Below are positions 11,048 through 22,489 of a stretch of DNA of 64,000 nucleotides, one piece after another. The stretch spans positions 13,517,230 to 13,581,229 of the forward strand of contig NC_092803.1 in the NCBI RefSeq assembly GCF_040954645.1. Direction: 5' to 3'. This stretch comes from Diabrotica undecimpunctata (Eukaryota > Arthropoda > Insecta > Coleoptera > Chrysomelidae). Both the position numbers and the translations under genes were made by a program. Position 1 is the first letter of the stretch; every line of letters starts with the position of its first letter. The notes under the pieces are model-generated. The model searched no databases. It had not been told where the DNA came from and saw only the letters and a program-made list of their open reading frames with translations.

Positions 11048-12210
11048 GTGTTGCGTGTATCGTCTTCAGACTTAGCCACAGATCGCATTTCCAGTGTTAC
11101 TTTTCAATGTATAAAGTTCAAAGAATGGTATTTCGGTAATGGTTTTTCCATTACCGTTTATTATTCTACAATTTCCAAAATGCATAAAGCTCTAAAACAA
11201 CGTTTTGAGTTTGTAACGGAAAAAGCAATAGAGGACGAAATGGAATGCATCGAGAAATATGATAACGATTAGCGGTATCTGAAGATGGCACATAGATAAA
11301 GAAAGGTTTTACGTATTTGATGGACGCTTTGTTGATTATCGGGGCTACGTTTTGCTGATCATGTAGAAAAAAAATCAGAGCTGAACGAGGCTGAGATTTC
11401 CATATGATACGAAGAATATAAAATTGATTATTGAGCTAATCACGAAGGATTCGCTGACAAAATAAAAGGTTATTTAACCGTAGATATACTTAAAACACCC
11501 ACAGAATTGTATAAATGTATTATACGTTAATTACATCGGTGATGGTGACAGCAAAATGTACGCGATTGTGGTTTATGCAAAACCATACGGAGATTTACAT
11601 TACATGTAAAAAAGTAAGTGACAATGTTAAAAAAACAAAGAATAAAGCACGAAAAATGAGAAAAAAGTGAAAGAACAAGAAGCTTCAAAAAAAAAAAAGA
11701 TAGAAGATCAAATACTGATATTGTATTTGCATCGACGGCCCTAAAACAACTAAGATGGTTCTAAAACTTATTAGTGAAATGTCTGTTTTTATGGTCTTAC
11801 TATCAAAGATATCCAGATTGTATAGACATAAAAAAAGAAATTCTCATTGGTTAGTATCATAAGATTTTTACAGATCAGAATTTCGGTACGATTATTGTAA
11901 CCCGGACTGGTGCAAGTTTTTGATCAGTGAGAACAATGTGGCTTACAAACATAAACCAACACTTGATCCTAGTGTCCAAAGTCATGTTTTTACTGTGTTT
12001 GAGACTCTTAGCTAGAACAATTTATTAAAGAGATACCTCGGCCGCAATACACAAAATTGTAATAAAAGTTACATCAATTGTCAACTTATTAATAATGGAC
12101 CTAATGGAAATAAAAATTGGAGAAATATCAACGAGTTGGTCGGAAATATCGACGAAGCTCGTATTGATCAATCCAATGAAAGGAGCAGCGAGACATTAAA
12201 AGAGAGCTAA
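11048..12210 (+). pseudogene. Mutator-like transposase (insect 'Mutator' domain type), decayed
   Basis: Scattered frames, in order, match the insect Mutator-like transposase family. An E-D-G-T-[stop]-I-K-K-G-F block (about 11278) stands where the family has a D-G-T-W-x-K-R-G core, with Trp changed to TAG. Then A-N-H-E-G-F-A-D-K-I (11438), Y-I-G-D-G-D-S-K-M-Y-A (11534), which is a catalytic-Asp region, and near the C-terminus C-N-P-D-W-C-K-F, Y-K-H-K-P-T-L, L-L-K-R-Y-L-G-R-N-T-Q-N (11895-12055). These anchors are in the family's order and spacing. Many stops and frameshifts make it dead. Family recall is mine; no search was run. Confidence 0.7.
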
Positions 12211-13124
12211 AATATAAAAAAGGTTTGACCGACAATTTGTAGCTTTTACTGTACTATTAGGGTACCCAATATGCACCAGGAACGGCTGATCAAAGGTAAA
12301 AAAATAAATATGATTAATTTATTTTATAAAAAAGTGCAAGCAATGCCTGTTTTTATAAACGATGTGTGGACGACCTGTGGAATACCAACAACAAGGCAGT
12401 AAACTGCCCAACTGTGGTCCGAACACTTGACATGATCACGCTTGGACACGAAAAAGTAAAGTAAGTCGATAAAATTTCTGTAAAAATACGTTAAACACAT
12501 TCTCAAAACTAAGACAAGTTTTTTTAAAGTCTTAGTAAACCAATTTTTTTGTTTCTATAATAATATATTTAAGAAATAATCCTCAAACAATAAAAAAAAG
12601 CTTTAAAACAGGTGTTCTCTTTTTAATTTTTTATATAAAAATAATTAACTTTTTTAAATTTCACAAATTAAATCCCGTATGAGTTTAAAAACAATTGCAT
12701 TAACACCAGAAAACAGAAAGAGTAAGAAAAGAGTGTCACTCAAATTAAAATGCATCTTTTGGAATTCGCTCTCTGCAGTGGTGAGAAACATCTAAAAGTG
12801 TAAACAAATTTTTTTGTATACCTCAAAACCACCTTAAAATGCACAAAAAATAACCATAAATAAACAGGTTTTTTTAATGTATAAAAATTGTTTTTTTTTA
12901 TTTAGAACATAAAAGTTCCTTTAAATAAAATTTTTTAATGACCATGACAGCAAAAACCCATTAAAACAGATATTTTACACATTTACTAATTCGGTAACTC
13001 CCAACTCTATTAGTTCTAATGATATAATGAAAATATTCTTTATTTACCTAGCCATTTTCTTTTTATTTAGTAGTATAGGTGCCGCTTATGTTAATGACCG
13101 CAATAAGTTACCAAAATCAGTAAA
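12211..13124. other. AT-rich 5' flank of gene B, no gene seen
   Basis: Very AT-rich DNA with homopolymer runs and no coding remnant. The promoter of gene B should lie here but no element stands out. Confidence 0.4.
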
Positions 13125-13194
13125 ATGACAGCAGTGAGTGACAATGAGAAAGAAGAGGAAAAGCACTGGCCACAAGTTATGGTCATTTTAGTCA
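13125..13194 (+). CDS. Sugar transporter gene B, coding exon 1
   Basis: The ATG at 13125 opens 23 codons plus one base, acidic and Lys-rich, then K-H-W-P-Q-V-M-V-I-L-V, followed by donor A|GTAAGT at 13195. It joins in phase 1 to the acceptor TTCTAG|GT before 31342, giving a Ser codon across the junction. Equivalent exons at 1300 and 39233 share length, phase and the W-P-Q-V end. The intron is 18,147 bp and is filled by several nested transposons, the longest of the three. Because of that length, a missed small exon or an alternative first exon cannot be excluded. Confidence 0.83.
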
Positions 13195-13502
13195 GTAAGT
13201 ACTTACAATATTACATACAATTTTAGAATTATCTGTAAACTATCCTGTACTTACTACATTGCTGTGGTTCCTTTCCAATATTTGTATGTTGAGAGTACTC
13301 ACTTCTCACATACAATAATAAAAGTTAACATTTAAACCAGTTGTTTTCTCAGTTTAACTATCTTGTATATGTTTACTTTAACTTCTTTGTTAATAATCTT
13401 TATTTTATTTTGTTTAATTAAATTTTGTTTTACTTTACCGTTGTTTATTTACTTCTTCAATATCTTGACCATTTTACGACGTATAATATGGCAACATTAC
13501 TA

Positions 13503-15053
13503 TACAGGGTGGCGCACCGAAAACGAAACAGATGCATTTACTGGCAGATGATTCCTTTAAAAAAAAAAAAAAAACGCTTGGACCCGTCGATTTTTTTATC
13601 GAGGGGGAAACAAAATTGGCATAAAATCACATTAACATTTGCAGCCCCCTAAGCGGGGGTGGCACCATCACTAAAATCTTAAATGGAAAGGGGGGTCGAA
13701 TGATCCATCATTTAAAAGGTCTTTCAACTCCCTTTACAATGATGTAAAATTCATGTACTTCAATTCAGCAGTTTTGGAGATTTATTGATTTAAAGTTTAA
13801 ATACATCATTGTAAGATGTTAAAAAATAAAGAATGAACTGACCTGTCAGCCGAGTAAATGTTGAAAATGACCACCATTACTTTCCATGCAATAATAAAGA
13901 TTTTGCTGAAAACGTTGCCGGACATTTTGCAATATTTGAGGAGTAATTTGATGGCACTCATTCACAATTCTTTGTCGTAAATCTTCTAAGGATGTTGGCT
14001 GAGTAGCATAGAGTTTGCTTTTTAAGTAACGCCACAAAAAGAAATCCTAAGGTGATAAATCTGGCGATCTTGGGGGCCATTCAACGGCACCTCTTCTACC
14101 AATCCATTGACCTGGAAAGGTCTGATCTAAATAATGCCGAACTCTTAATGCGTAATGTGGTGGGGCACCATCTTGTTGGAACATCAACATATTCTCAACG
14201 TATCGACCATCATTCTGATTTTCAATTATATCTGTTAGCGCAGGATCTATGGCATTTTGCAGTAATTCCAAATACATTTCACCAGTCAAATTTCCAGGTA
14301 AGAAAAAAGGACCAACCAAATGATCGCCAAAGCTTAAGTTCTAGAACATATTTTCGGAGCACATTATTGTTCTCATTTCGCTCATTAAAAATTTGTGCTG
14401 TTCTATTAGCGCACTGATTATTTCCGAAAAATATTTCAATAATTTCAACCCTTTCTGCCGTGGAATATACCATGGTTAATTTATGTATAAAGCAATAAAT
14501 GATATTTTAACAACAAAGATTGGTCAAATCTATCGCAAACTAATGTACTATTTCCTATTTAAAATAAGTACGTGGCATTCTCTACTTATCTTTCTTCAAG
14601 AAACAACTTTTTTTGTCACAAAGGACACTTCAATTGCTATTTTTATTATTAATAAACCATGGGCGTAGTAAATAAAAGCATTTACTTATCAAGAAAATGC
14701 TTTTACTCAAATTTCTTCTGAAAGAAGTACAAACTAATTTGATCTACCTATTAAAGTCTACTTTAAACTTTAAATCAATAAATCTCCAAAACTACTAAAT
14801 TGAATACATGAATTTTACATCATTATAAAGGGAGTTGAAAGACCTTTCAAATATTGGATCATTCGACCCCCCCTTTTATTTAAGATTTTAGGGATGATGC
14901 CACCCCCGCTTAAGGAGCTGCAAATGTTAAAGTGATTTTATGCCAATTTTGTGTCCCCCTCGAAAACAAAATCGACGGGTCCGAGCGTTTTTTCAAAAAA
15001 GGAATCATCTGCCAGTAAATGCCTCTGTTTCGTTTTCGGTGCGCCACACTGTA
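13503..15053 (-). mobile_element. Internally deleted IS630/mariner-type element with ~290-bp inverted ends
   Basis: Both ends begin CAGGGTGGCGCACC (right end one mismatch) next to TA, the target used by this superfamily. The inverted repeats are unusually long, about 295 bp (13505-13799 against 14764-15052), with a few mismatches and a poly-A length difference. They enclose a minus-strand transposase remnant that has lost its middle. At 1.55 kb it is shorter than a full copy of this group would be. It lies 310 bp inside the gene B intron. Confidence 0.85.
13846..14473 (-). pseudogene. Mariner-type transposase with internal deletion and stop
   Basis: The N-terminus (from 14473) reads M-V-Y-S-T-A-E-R-V-E-I-I-E-I-F, a helix-turn-helix start of the DUF4817 kind. 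After about 35 residues it jumps to V-G-P-F-F-L-P-G-N-L-T-G-E-M-Y (14319 on), so the linker and the first catalytic Asp are missing. The second Asp is in F-Q-Q-D-G-A-P-P-H, the third in P-R-S-P-D-L-S-P, with 36 residues between. A TAG follows S-P at about 14047; after it D-F-F-L-W-R-Y-L-K-S-K-L continues in frame to the natural end. Non-functional. Confidence 0.85.
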
Positions 15054-15570
15054 TAATAATTTCTAAATTACCAGCTTCAACAATTATACTAATAGTATAT
15101 TAAAGGTCTATTATTTAGACTAATCTATATTAAATTAAATAAATCAAAGCAACGAAGTATTAAAGGCCTTCACAAAAGACTTTGAGTAGCAATGTCATTA
15201 TTTAAGTTATCTTTAAATCGGTGACAGTTGACCTATAGAATAAAATAGAAATATGCTTTATTGCCACTGAAAATTTTACAATTTTATGGACAAAAAATAA
15301 CAATAATAACACTAGTCAACAAATTAAAAAAAAAGTTGCGACTGATGTTAAAATGGCTGTACCGGGGGGTTTAAAGCATCCTGTTTGCGAATTCAAACAC
15401 CAAAATTTCTCACCACGTATATATATTTTGAGTTATAGAATGCATCAAATAATGTTATTTATTATAAAAATTCTTATATACTATATTCAAAAAGTCAACC
15501 GCCGGCAAGAACAACTAGACATTTTTAAAAATGTCTATAGGCCCCAGGTCGACTCAGCCTGAATAAAATG
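15054..15570. other. Intronic, no gene seen
   Basis: AT-rich DNA inside the gene B intron. The segment at about 15240-15310 resembles the 3' untranslated end of an antisense retroelement (a T-rich strand with a TTTATTG core), but no coding part adjoins it. Confidence 0.35.
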
Positions 15571-15571
15571 A

Positions 15572-15835
15572 GTCATCATCATCATCAGTAGCTCGACAAC
15601 CCTTTCTGGGTCCTGGCTTGTTCTAGGATTTTCCGCCATTCTGTTCTGTTCCTTGCTTTGTTTTTCCAGTTGGTAATCTTAAGTGTTTTCAGATCTTGTT
15701 CCACTTGTTCCATGTATCTAAGTTTGGGTCTTCCCTTTGACCTTCTTCCTACTGGTGTTTGCCTAATAAAATGAGTACCTTGGGTAAAACCAGGGGTAAT
15801 AATAGGCGGTTGAAGCGTAGCACTGGCCATGTTAC
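15572..15835 (-). pseudogene. RTE-like LINE, C-terminal 260 bp with (TGA)n tail
   Basis: The frame from 15830 to 15585 carries T-P-V-G-R-R-S-K-G-R-P-K-L-R-Y and ends G-L-S-S-Y, followed by TGATGATGATGA. The 58179-58427 fragment shows the same T-P-V-G-R-R-S-K-G-R-P and G-L-S-S end and the same tail. Heavily 5'-truncated insertion, dead on arrival. Confidence 0.75.
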
Positions 15836-15954
15836 CTTCCTTGTGTACCGTAGGCCCTAGATATAGCAGACTACCCTGCTATACTCCCAAAGCCGCGAAG
15901 CGGTATAAAACGGGAGACTATTATTATTACAAGTCAAGAACTAGAAACAAAATT

Positions 15955-16423
15955 ATGGTAAGTCTTTTGTACTCAAATTCTTTGCAAACGCCGAATTCCT
16001 TTTATACTCTGTATCACTTTCTCTCATCAGGAACCAACAGTAATCTCCCATCCTTGCTGCATCCCATCTTCCCTGGTAGCGTTGCTCCATTGTGAGAATA
16101 TCCTAGTGGAACCTTTCTCCTTGCTCGTCGCAGACCGCACCCAAATTTTCCGGGAAAAAAATTTAAATGGGAGTGTTGTATTTTTAGAGACATGCGACAG
16201 CCCATTTTGCAGTAATTTTTAAGTAGTTCTACAACATTTTGATAATTTTCTGCTTTTTCGTTTCCCAAAAACTCGAAAACAATTCTTTTGAAAGAAATCC
16301 ACGCAGTTAACTCAACATCACTTAATTTTTCATCAAACTGTTGATCCCTCAGTATTTTTCTGATTTGTGGTCCAATAAATATCCCTTCTTTAAGCTTCGC
16401 ATCACTTAGCTTAGGAAATATTT
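15955..16423 (-). pseudogene. Unnamed repeated gene family ('KAENY' type), C-terminal part
   Basis: The frame from about 16430 down reads F-P-K-L-S-D-A-K-L-K-E-G-I-F-I-G-P-Q-I-R-K, then F-L-G-N-E-K-A-E-N-Y-Q-N-V, then M-G-C-R-M-S-L-K. It shifts at about 16150 into a frame with T-M-E-Q-R-Y-Q-G-R-W-D and D-Y-C-W-F-L-M-R-E. I recognise this as a repeated, uncharacterised protein family common in arthropod and cnidarian genomes, probably transposon-borne; function unknown to me. The copy is split by the hAT at 16432-18921 and resumes at 18930. Confidence 0.6.
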
Positions 16424-16431
16424 GTTTAAGG
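16424..16431. repeat. Target site duplication, left, of hAT-1
   Basis: GTTTAAGG, repeated exactly at 18922-18929, directly outside the hAT termini. Eight bases is the hAT-specific length. Confidence 0.9.
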
Positions 16432-18921
16432 CAGGGATGGCCAACCCGCGGCACGCGTGCCACTCTGTGGCACGATTGAGTCCTATCAGTGGCACGCGTA
16501 GCGTTTTGGATTAAAACACTTTCAAAAAAATTAAAACTTGAAAAACAAAAAATAATAAGAAGAAACTTGGTAGGTTTACGGAAGTTACGATAGATGCGGC
16601 ATCATTGCATCCTCTGGCGAGCGATATTGCTACGATTGGTGCACGTGATCCTAGCTGTCGTAATGTGCAATAGGACTGCGTTACAGCGTTACCCTTGCTT
16701 AGTTTATTTTAAACTGCCCCGTTGTATGTGCACATTTTGTCATCGCGCATTGTTTCTTTAATTTTAAAAGTATTTGTTCGATATGTCCACGAGTAAGCCT
16801 TCGACTTCAAAACGAAAATACGAAGATGATATTGCAATTCGCGATTTTCAACCTGCTTGGGAAGAACAATTTTTATTTACTAATCGTAATACTTCAAAGC
16901 CTGTTTGTTTGATATGTGGATTGTCTGTAGCAGTTCCGAAAAAATTTAACCTGGAATGACATTATAAACAACTGCATAAGGACTTCAGCAACAAATATCC
17001 TATTGGTTCACATTTGCGAGCCGACTTTATTGAAAAAAAAAGAGAAAACCCTAGCCAGCCAACAGTCACTATTTCAGAAGAGAAGTGATGAAATGGAAAC
17101 TATGGTTAAAACATCATATGAACTTTCTCTGCTGTTAGCCCGGAAGAAAAATACTCTGATGGAGAGGAGATAATTAAAAATAGTCTGGCAATATTTGCTA
17201 AAAATGTGGGAGATGTAAAGATCAAAAATATGGTCGATAATATTGCATTATCCCGAAATACAGTCATGCGCCGTATAGATGATATGGGCCAGGATGTTGT
17301 TTCCCAAATTATAAGTGGATTAAAATCCTGCAAATTCTTTTCTTTAGCGTTGGATGAAAGTTGTGACAACACAGAAAATGCGCAGTTAAGCATTTTTGTC
17401 CGTTATACCAATGATAATTTTGAAAATGCCGAAGAGCTTCTGGATTTGCGCCAACTAGCCACAACAACAGGAGAGGACATTTTTCAACAGCTTAAAAACG
17501 TAATCGAAGTCAACAAAGTTGAATGGTCAAAATTAGATAGTGTTTGTACAGATGGAGCTCCTTGCATGGTTGGTAGACTAAAGGAAAACTATTTGGGAAG
17601 AAAAGTTTTTAAGTACCATTGTATTATTCACCAGGAAGCTCTTTGTGCCAAGGACCTAAACATGTCATCTGTTGTTGACCCTGTAACACGCTGCATTAAC
17701 AAAATACGAGCTCGGGCATTGAATCGACGACAATTTCGAGAACTGTTCGCGGAAGAAACGGAGCAAGATGGAGAGTTACTTCTCCATTGCCGTGTGCGCT
17801 GGCTCTCCAAAGGAAATGCACTCGAAAGGTTTTGGAACTTGAAGGAGTGCGTCTTAAAATATTTGCAAGAAAACAATGAACTACCCAGTGAGTGCTCGTT
17901 ACTTAATGATAAAGATTGGCTTTGAGATTTAGCTTTTCTCACTGATATTATGAGACATTTAAATTTATTAAATTTAAGATTACAGGGAAAAAATTGTATT
18001 TTTCCTACTCTAGTTGGTCATATATCTTCTTTTGTGAATAAACTTATGCTTTTTTGTAACGATTTTGGAGAACAGAGATTGACACATTTCACATTAATGC
18101 AGGAATTAGCTAACAAGGTCAGTAGAACTCCAAATTATGACAAATTTAAAAAGCTTATATCTATTTTGCTAGGTTCATTCAATACCCGGTTTGAATATTT
18201 TCAAAAAGACAAAATGAATGTTGACCTTTTCATAAATCCTTTTTCTATTTCTCTGCAAGATATCAATTGTTACTCAGCTGAAATACAGATCGAAATTATT
18301 GATTTACAGAACCACACTATACTAAAAACCAAATATAGGGAAATTATTTTAACTGTTACTGATCCCAATTATATTGAATTTTGGAAATTTGTACCAGCAA
18401 ACAATTTTCCTAATTTACACGAGTTAGCTCTAAGATATTGTTGTAGATTTAGTTCAACGTACGTTTGTGAGCAAATGTTCTCTATTATGAACATAATAAA
18501 ATCAAAATATCGGTCACGATTAACTGACATGCATTTAAAAAATCTAATTCTGTTGGCTAGTTCCGAAATTAATCCCAATATAGATGAATTAATTAAAAAA
18601 ATACAAGTTCAAATACCACATTAAATAAGTAACTGTTTAATTATTTGAATTTTAGATAATAAGAAAATATTTAAGTTTTTTTGTTTAACGTTTTTATTTT
18701 ATTTTTATTAACAATAAAGTAAGTTTGTTGTTATGTTTTACTTATTACGTTATTTTTTAAACCTCCGCTATCTTGACTAAACGGAAAAATGTGGAATTTA
18801 CATAAGAAATACATATTGTACCGTATATTATTAATGTTAGTATGTCGAAAAATTTTAGTGGCACACCAAATTTTTTTTGTTCTCATATTGGCACTCGACT
18901 TAAAAAGGTTGGCCACCCCTG
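16432..18921 (+). mobile_element. hAT transposon, 2,490 bp, with exact 8-bp duplication
   Basis: Terminal inverted repeats CAGGGATGGCCAACC and GGTTGGCCACCCCTG (one mismatch when inverted) are flanked by GTTTAAGG on both sides. It carries one transposase frame in the same direction as the transporter gene. It interrupts the antisense gene remnant of 15955-19270, so it is younger than that remnant. Few disabling changes suggest a fairly recent arrival in the gene B intron. Confidence 0.93.
16774..18624 (+). pseudogene. hAT transposase (BED finger type), few disabling changes
   Basis: A BED-type zinc finger comes first: C-L-I-C at about residues 47-50, then H-Y-K-Q-L-H after a TGA at 16957. Two frameshifts follow near 17050-17150. 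A long catalytic-core frame (17206-17925) holds L-A-L-D-E-S-C-D, C-T-D-G-A-P-C-M-V-G, and C-R-V-R-W-L-S-K-G-N-A. One TGA at 17923-17925 replaces a sense codon. The final frame (17950-18624) ends with the hAT dimerisation region: C-E-Q-M-F-S-I-M-N and S-R-L-T-D-M-H-L. Family members resemble vertebrate ZBED5/SCAND3/GTF2IRD2-type domesticated transposases. This copy is not functional. Confidence 0.88.
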
Positions 18922-18929
18922 GTTTAAGG
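18922..18929. repeat. Target site duplication, right, of hAT-1
   Basis: GTTTAAGG, identical to 16424-16431. Confidence 0.9.
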
Positions 18930-19268
18930 TATTTAAACGCATCTCCTTCTTTATCTAATGTTTTAACGAAATTTTTAATTAAATTTAAAACAGAAAATTT
19001 TTGGGATCGAGAGGTATATTCTTTACGTTAGCTTGACCTGGAATCTACTGATCTCTTGGTGACCATTCTTTAATTTGGTAATGGCTCTGTGTTGCTCTAC
19101 GGTCCCAAAGACAAAGAAAACAGCAAAATTTTGTAAATCCTCCCTGAAGACCAAGTAATAATCCAATAACTTTTAAGTAACCATATATTTGCCACTTATA
19201 TGTATCATAGCTTACTGCATTTAGGATCAGCGACATACCTTCGTGTGTTTCTTTCATATCAACTGCAC
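18930..19268 (-). pseudogene. Unnamed 'KAENY' family, N-terminal part (other side of hAT)
   Basis: The frame from about 19268 down reads I-P-L-A-R-A-V-D-M-K-E-T, then Y-K-W-Q-I-Y-G-Y-L-K-V-I-G-L-L-L-G-L-Q, then T-K-F-C-C-F-L-C-L-W-D. A degenerate stretch continues toward the hAT end at 18930. Together with 15955-16423 it forms one antisense gene remnant cut in two by hAT-1. Stops in the linking part show it was decaying before or after the insertion. Confidence 0.6.
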
Positions 19269-19269
19269 G

Positions 19270-19826
19270 CGCAAGAGGAATAGATCATTTGCAACATTTT
19301 TAGAGTTTCCCAGACGATTTTGATAGTACATTTTTTTAGCTGTTTTGGTAAGTTTTAGATAGGTTCCTCTGTACTTGGAAATGTATTCATTGACAAAGAC
19401 ATTGCTAGTAAATTTCTTGATGTACAGTAGTGGAACGCATATTCTTGTCTAATATGCGGATACCTTTGGTAGTCCAGGGTTTGCGATGTTTTGACTTAAT
19501 TGTAATTAAAGAAAATATCTATCTAAAAAATTACTGAAATTATAGTCGACGCCCACAGAGGGAAACTGCCACCCAGAATCAAGCACAAATTTTGGAATTT
19601 ACGAAAGGTCTAAGCAAAAAAATCGTACCTAAACATTGGATTTTCGAGAATTATTTGTTAATAGTGTTAAACTTGGTATATACTGCTTTATAATCAGATA
19701 GTCCTACATTAATAATTGTAGAGCGTATATCAAGGGGTGAGAAATCTGAGACAATATAATTAATGTGAGATAATTATGGTAAGTAATGTTGTTTCAGTAA
19801 TTCTTGTAGGAGAATTAACGTGCATT
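19270..19826 (-). pseudogene. Jockey/CR1-like LINE endonuclease end and linker (left half)
   Basis: Minus-strand frames: V-N-S-P-T-R-I-T-E-T-T (near 19820), I-I-N-V-G-L-S-D-Y-K-A-V-Y (about 19715-19680), the equivalent of the L-S-D-H-K endonuclease motif, then P-W-T-T-K-G-I-R-I-L-D-K (near 19470), the linker before RT. It continues the endonuclease remnant at 22490-22920 across the inserted RTE (19838-22478). No RT domain follows; the remnant stops against the KAENY family gene near 19270. Confidence 0.65.
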
Positions 19827-19837
19827 ATAAAACCATA

Positions 19838-22478
19838 TAGAGCGGTGGAATGCTATTTCCCTATCTTATCTCAGAAAGAGTAATAGTACTGAAGTTAGTG
19901 ACATCTCATGCCAAACTGAATTTGATACAGGTTTATGCTCCTACGGCGAATGCCGACGTAGAAGAAGTAGAATTATTTTATCGAGATATCGAAGAGGCAC
20001 TTAGAATAACGAAAACAAGAGAAATCACGATAGTCCTAGGTGATCTCAATGCAAAGATTGGAAAGGGACAAAGCGGAAAGTGTATAGGAAACTATGGTCT
20101 GGGAAATCGAAACGAGAGAGGAGACCGTCTGTTACAATTCTGTCAAGAGCAGAACTTTATTATTACAAACACATTTTTTATGTTACCAAACAGACGACTG
20201 TATACATGGCGATCGCCCGCAGATACATCGGAGAAAGTAGTCAGGAACCAGATAGACTACATTATGATCAATGAAAGATACCGTAATGCTGTTAAAGCCG
20301 TGAAAGCATATCCTGGATCAGGCGTGGCCTCAGATCACAATCCACTTATAGCCAAAATTACACTCACCCTTAAAAATATTAAAAGACATCAAAGAATTCC
20401 TACAATAGACACAAGAAAACTTAAAGAACCTAAAGTAAAAGAATGCCTCCAACATGAACTGCATGTGAACTGCAACAAATTGAACACAAACACCAATGAT
20501 ATTGACGAGTACTGGAATCGACTAAAAGATTGTCTACTGGAACCCTGTAAAGAAATACTAAAGACTTCCTCAAGGAGAAAAGAGGAATGGATGAATGACG
20601 AGATACTCAATATGATGGAACAACGGAGACAATTTAAAAACAAGGATAACAATAAATACAGAGAGATAAACCACGAGATTAGAAAGACGATAAAGCAGAC
20701 AAAAGAAAAATACTTTGAAGAGCAATGCAAAGAGATCGAAGACCTTCAAAATAAATATGATCTGTTTAACCTACACAAGAAAATCAAAGAACTGGCAGGA
20801 CTAAGAAAACAAAATCCCACTTGTGCAATTCTGGATAGACACGGTACTGCTATAACACATACGGACGAGAAAATACAAAGATGGGCAGAATATATCGATG
20901 AATTGTTCGATGATGAAAGAGGAGATCTGGAGCACATAGAACTTACGTCAGAAGAAATAGGTCCATATATTACAAAGGAAGAAATATTGCACGCATTAAA
21001 AACAATGAAGAGCGGGAAAAGCCCTGGACCTGATATGCTTCCTATAGAAATCCTAAAAATTCTAGATGAGAAGCACATTGATGTTTTAGTGACACTCTTG
21101 AACCAAATTTATAGTTTAGGCGTATACCCCAAAGAGTGGTTAACATCTATTTTTATTTGTCTCCCTAAAAAGAAAAACGCAAGAGAATGCAGCGATTACC
21201 GCACCATTAGCTTAATGTCTCATACGCTAAAGTTACTACTTAAAGTCATCCATAACCGAATATATCACAAACTGGACATAGACGTTAATAATAGACAATT
21301 TGGTTTTCGCAAAGGCCTAGGAACACGTGAAGCTCTTTTTTCACTTAATATACTAATACAAAGATGCCTGGATGTCAATCAAGATATATACGCATGTTTT
21401 ATTGACTATAATAAAGCATTGGATAAAGTACGACATAAACATTTAATGAATGTCCTGAAATCAAAGAAGATTGACTACAACGACCTCAAGATCATATCAA
21501 ATTTATACTACAGCGAGCAAAAGTACGTGTTAACGAACAGCTGCCAGAAGAAATTGAAATTAGATGTGGAGTAAGACAGGGATGCGTATTGTCGCCAATT
21601 CTTTTCAATGCCTACTCCGAAGATGTGAAAAAATCTCTTGAGGGTGAAACAGCTGGAATAAAGGTAAATGGAGTTCCCATTAACAACATTAGATATGCGG
21701 ACGACACTGTGATCTTAGCCGAAAACATTGAAGATCTTCAGAGACTGGTGACCAGAATAGCAGAGTATGGAAAAGAGTATGGTCTAACAATGAATGTCTA
21801 GAAGACGAAATTTATGAGAATATCGAAAACTCAAAGAAATAACGAGAATCTTCTAATAAACGAAACCAACGTCGAACAAGTGGACAAATATGCATACCTA
21901 GGAACAATGATTAACTCCACAAATGATTACAATCAGGAGATGAAAATAAGAATAGAAAAGGCTAGAGCAAATTTCAACAAAATGAGAATAGTTCTATGTA
22001 CCAGGGATTTAAAACTGGAACTAAGAGTTAGGTTGGCGAGGTGCTATGTTTTTTCGACTTTATTTTATTGAATGGAATCTTGGACCTTGAATGCGACATC
22101 AATGAAAAAACTGGAATCATTTGAGCTGTGGGTGTACAGAAGAATTCTGAAAATATCATGGACAGAACTCGTCACAAACAAAGAGGTTCTGGGAAGGATG
22201 AACAAAGAAATGGAAATTTTAAATTCAATAAAAACAAGAAAATTAGAATATCTCGGACATATTACACGTGGAGAGAAATACACCTTGCTCCAACTGATTA
22301 TGCAGGGAAAGATCCAAGGAAAAAAAAGCATAGGGAGGCGTAGAATGTCATGGCTGCGCAACCTGAGAGAGTGGTACGGATGTACATCAAATGAACTTTT
22401 CAGAGCAGCCGTCTCAAAAGTCCGAATAGCTATGACGATTGCCGACCTCCGCCGCGGAGATGGCACTTGAAGAAGAAG
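19838..22478 (+). mobile_element. RTE-like LINE, near full ORF, 11-bp target duplication, (GAA)n tail
   Basis: ATAAAACCATA occurs at 19827-19837 and again at 22479-22489, directly bounding the element, whose 3' end is AAGAAGAAG. The 5' end is truncated inside the endonuclease domain. It is inserted into the endonuclease of an older antisense LINE, which reads on at both sides. Only three disabling changes in about 870 codons make it one of the youngest elements in the window. Confidence 0.88.
19850..22470 (+). pseudogene. RTE-like endonuclease-reverse transcriptase with three lesions
   Basis: Residues 1-175 of the first frame (19850-21574) are the apurinic-type endonuclease: Q-V-Y-A-P-T, G-D-L-N-A-K-I-G, R-N-Q-I-D-Y-I, S-D-H-N-P-L. 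The RT fingers follow: S-G-K-S-P-G-P-D near residue 390, and Q-F-G-F-R-K-G. F-I-D-Y-N-K-A-L-D keeps the first catalytic Asp. A frameshift at about 21520 moves to the next frame (G-V-R-Q-G-C-V-L-S-P, then R-Y-A-D-D-T-V at about 21693). A TAG at 21799 and a TGA at 22069 interrupt the later part. The C-terminal block ends I-A-D-L-R-R-G-D-G-T. Encodes no host function. Confidence 0.88.
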
Positions 22479-22489
22479 ATAAAACCATA

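Noticed and set aside
16014..16463. 149-codon minus frame as an intact host gene
   Set aside because: Its first codons lie in the hAT terminus and its last third is in the wrong frame relative to the family; it is a split, frameshifted remnant.
19850..21574. 574-codon frame as a host nuclease gene
   Set aside because: Motifs and order are those of a LINE endonuclease-RT; bounded by an 11-bp target duplication.
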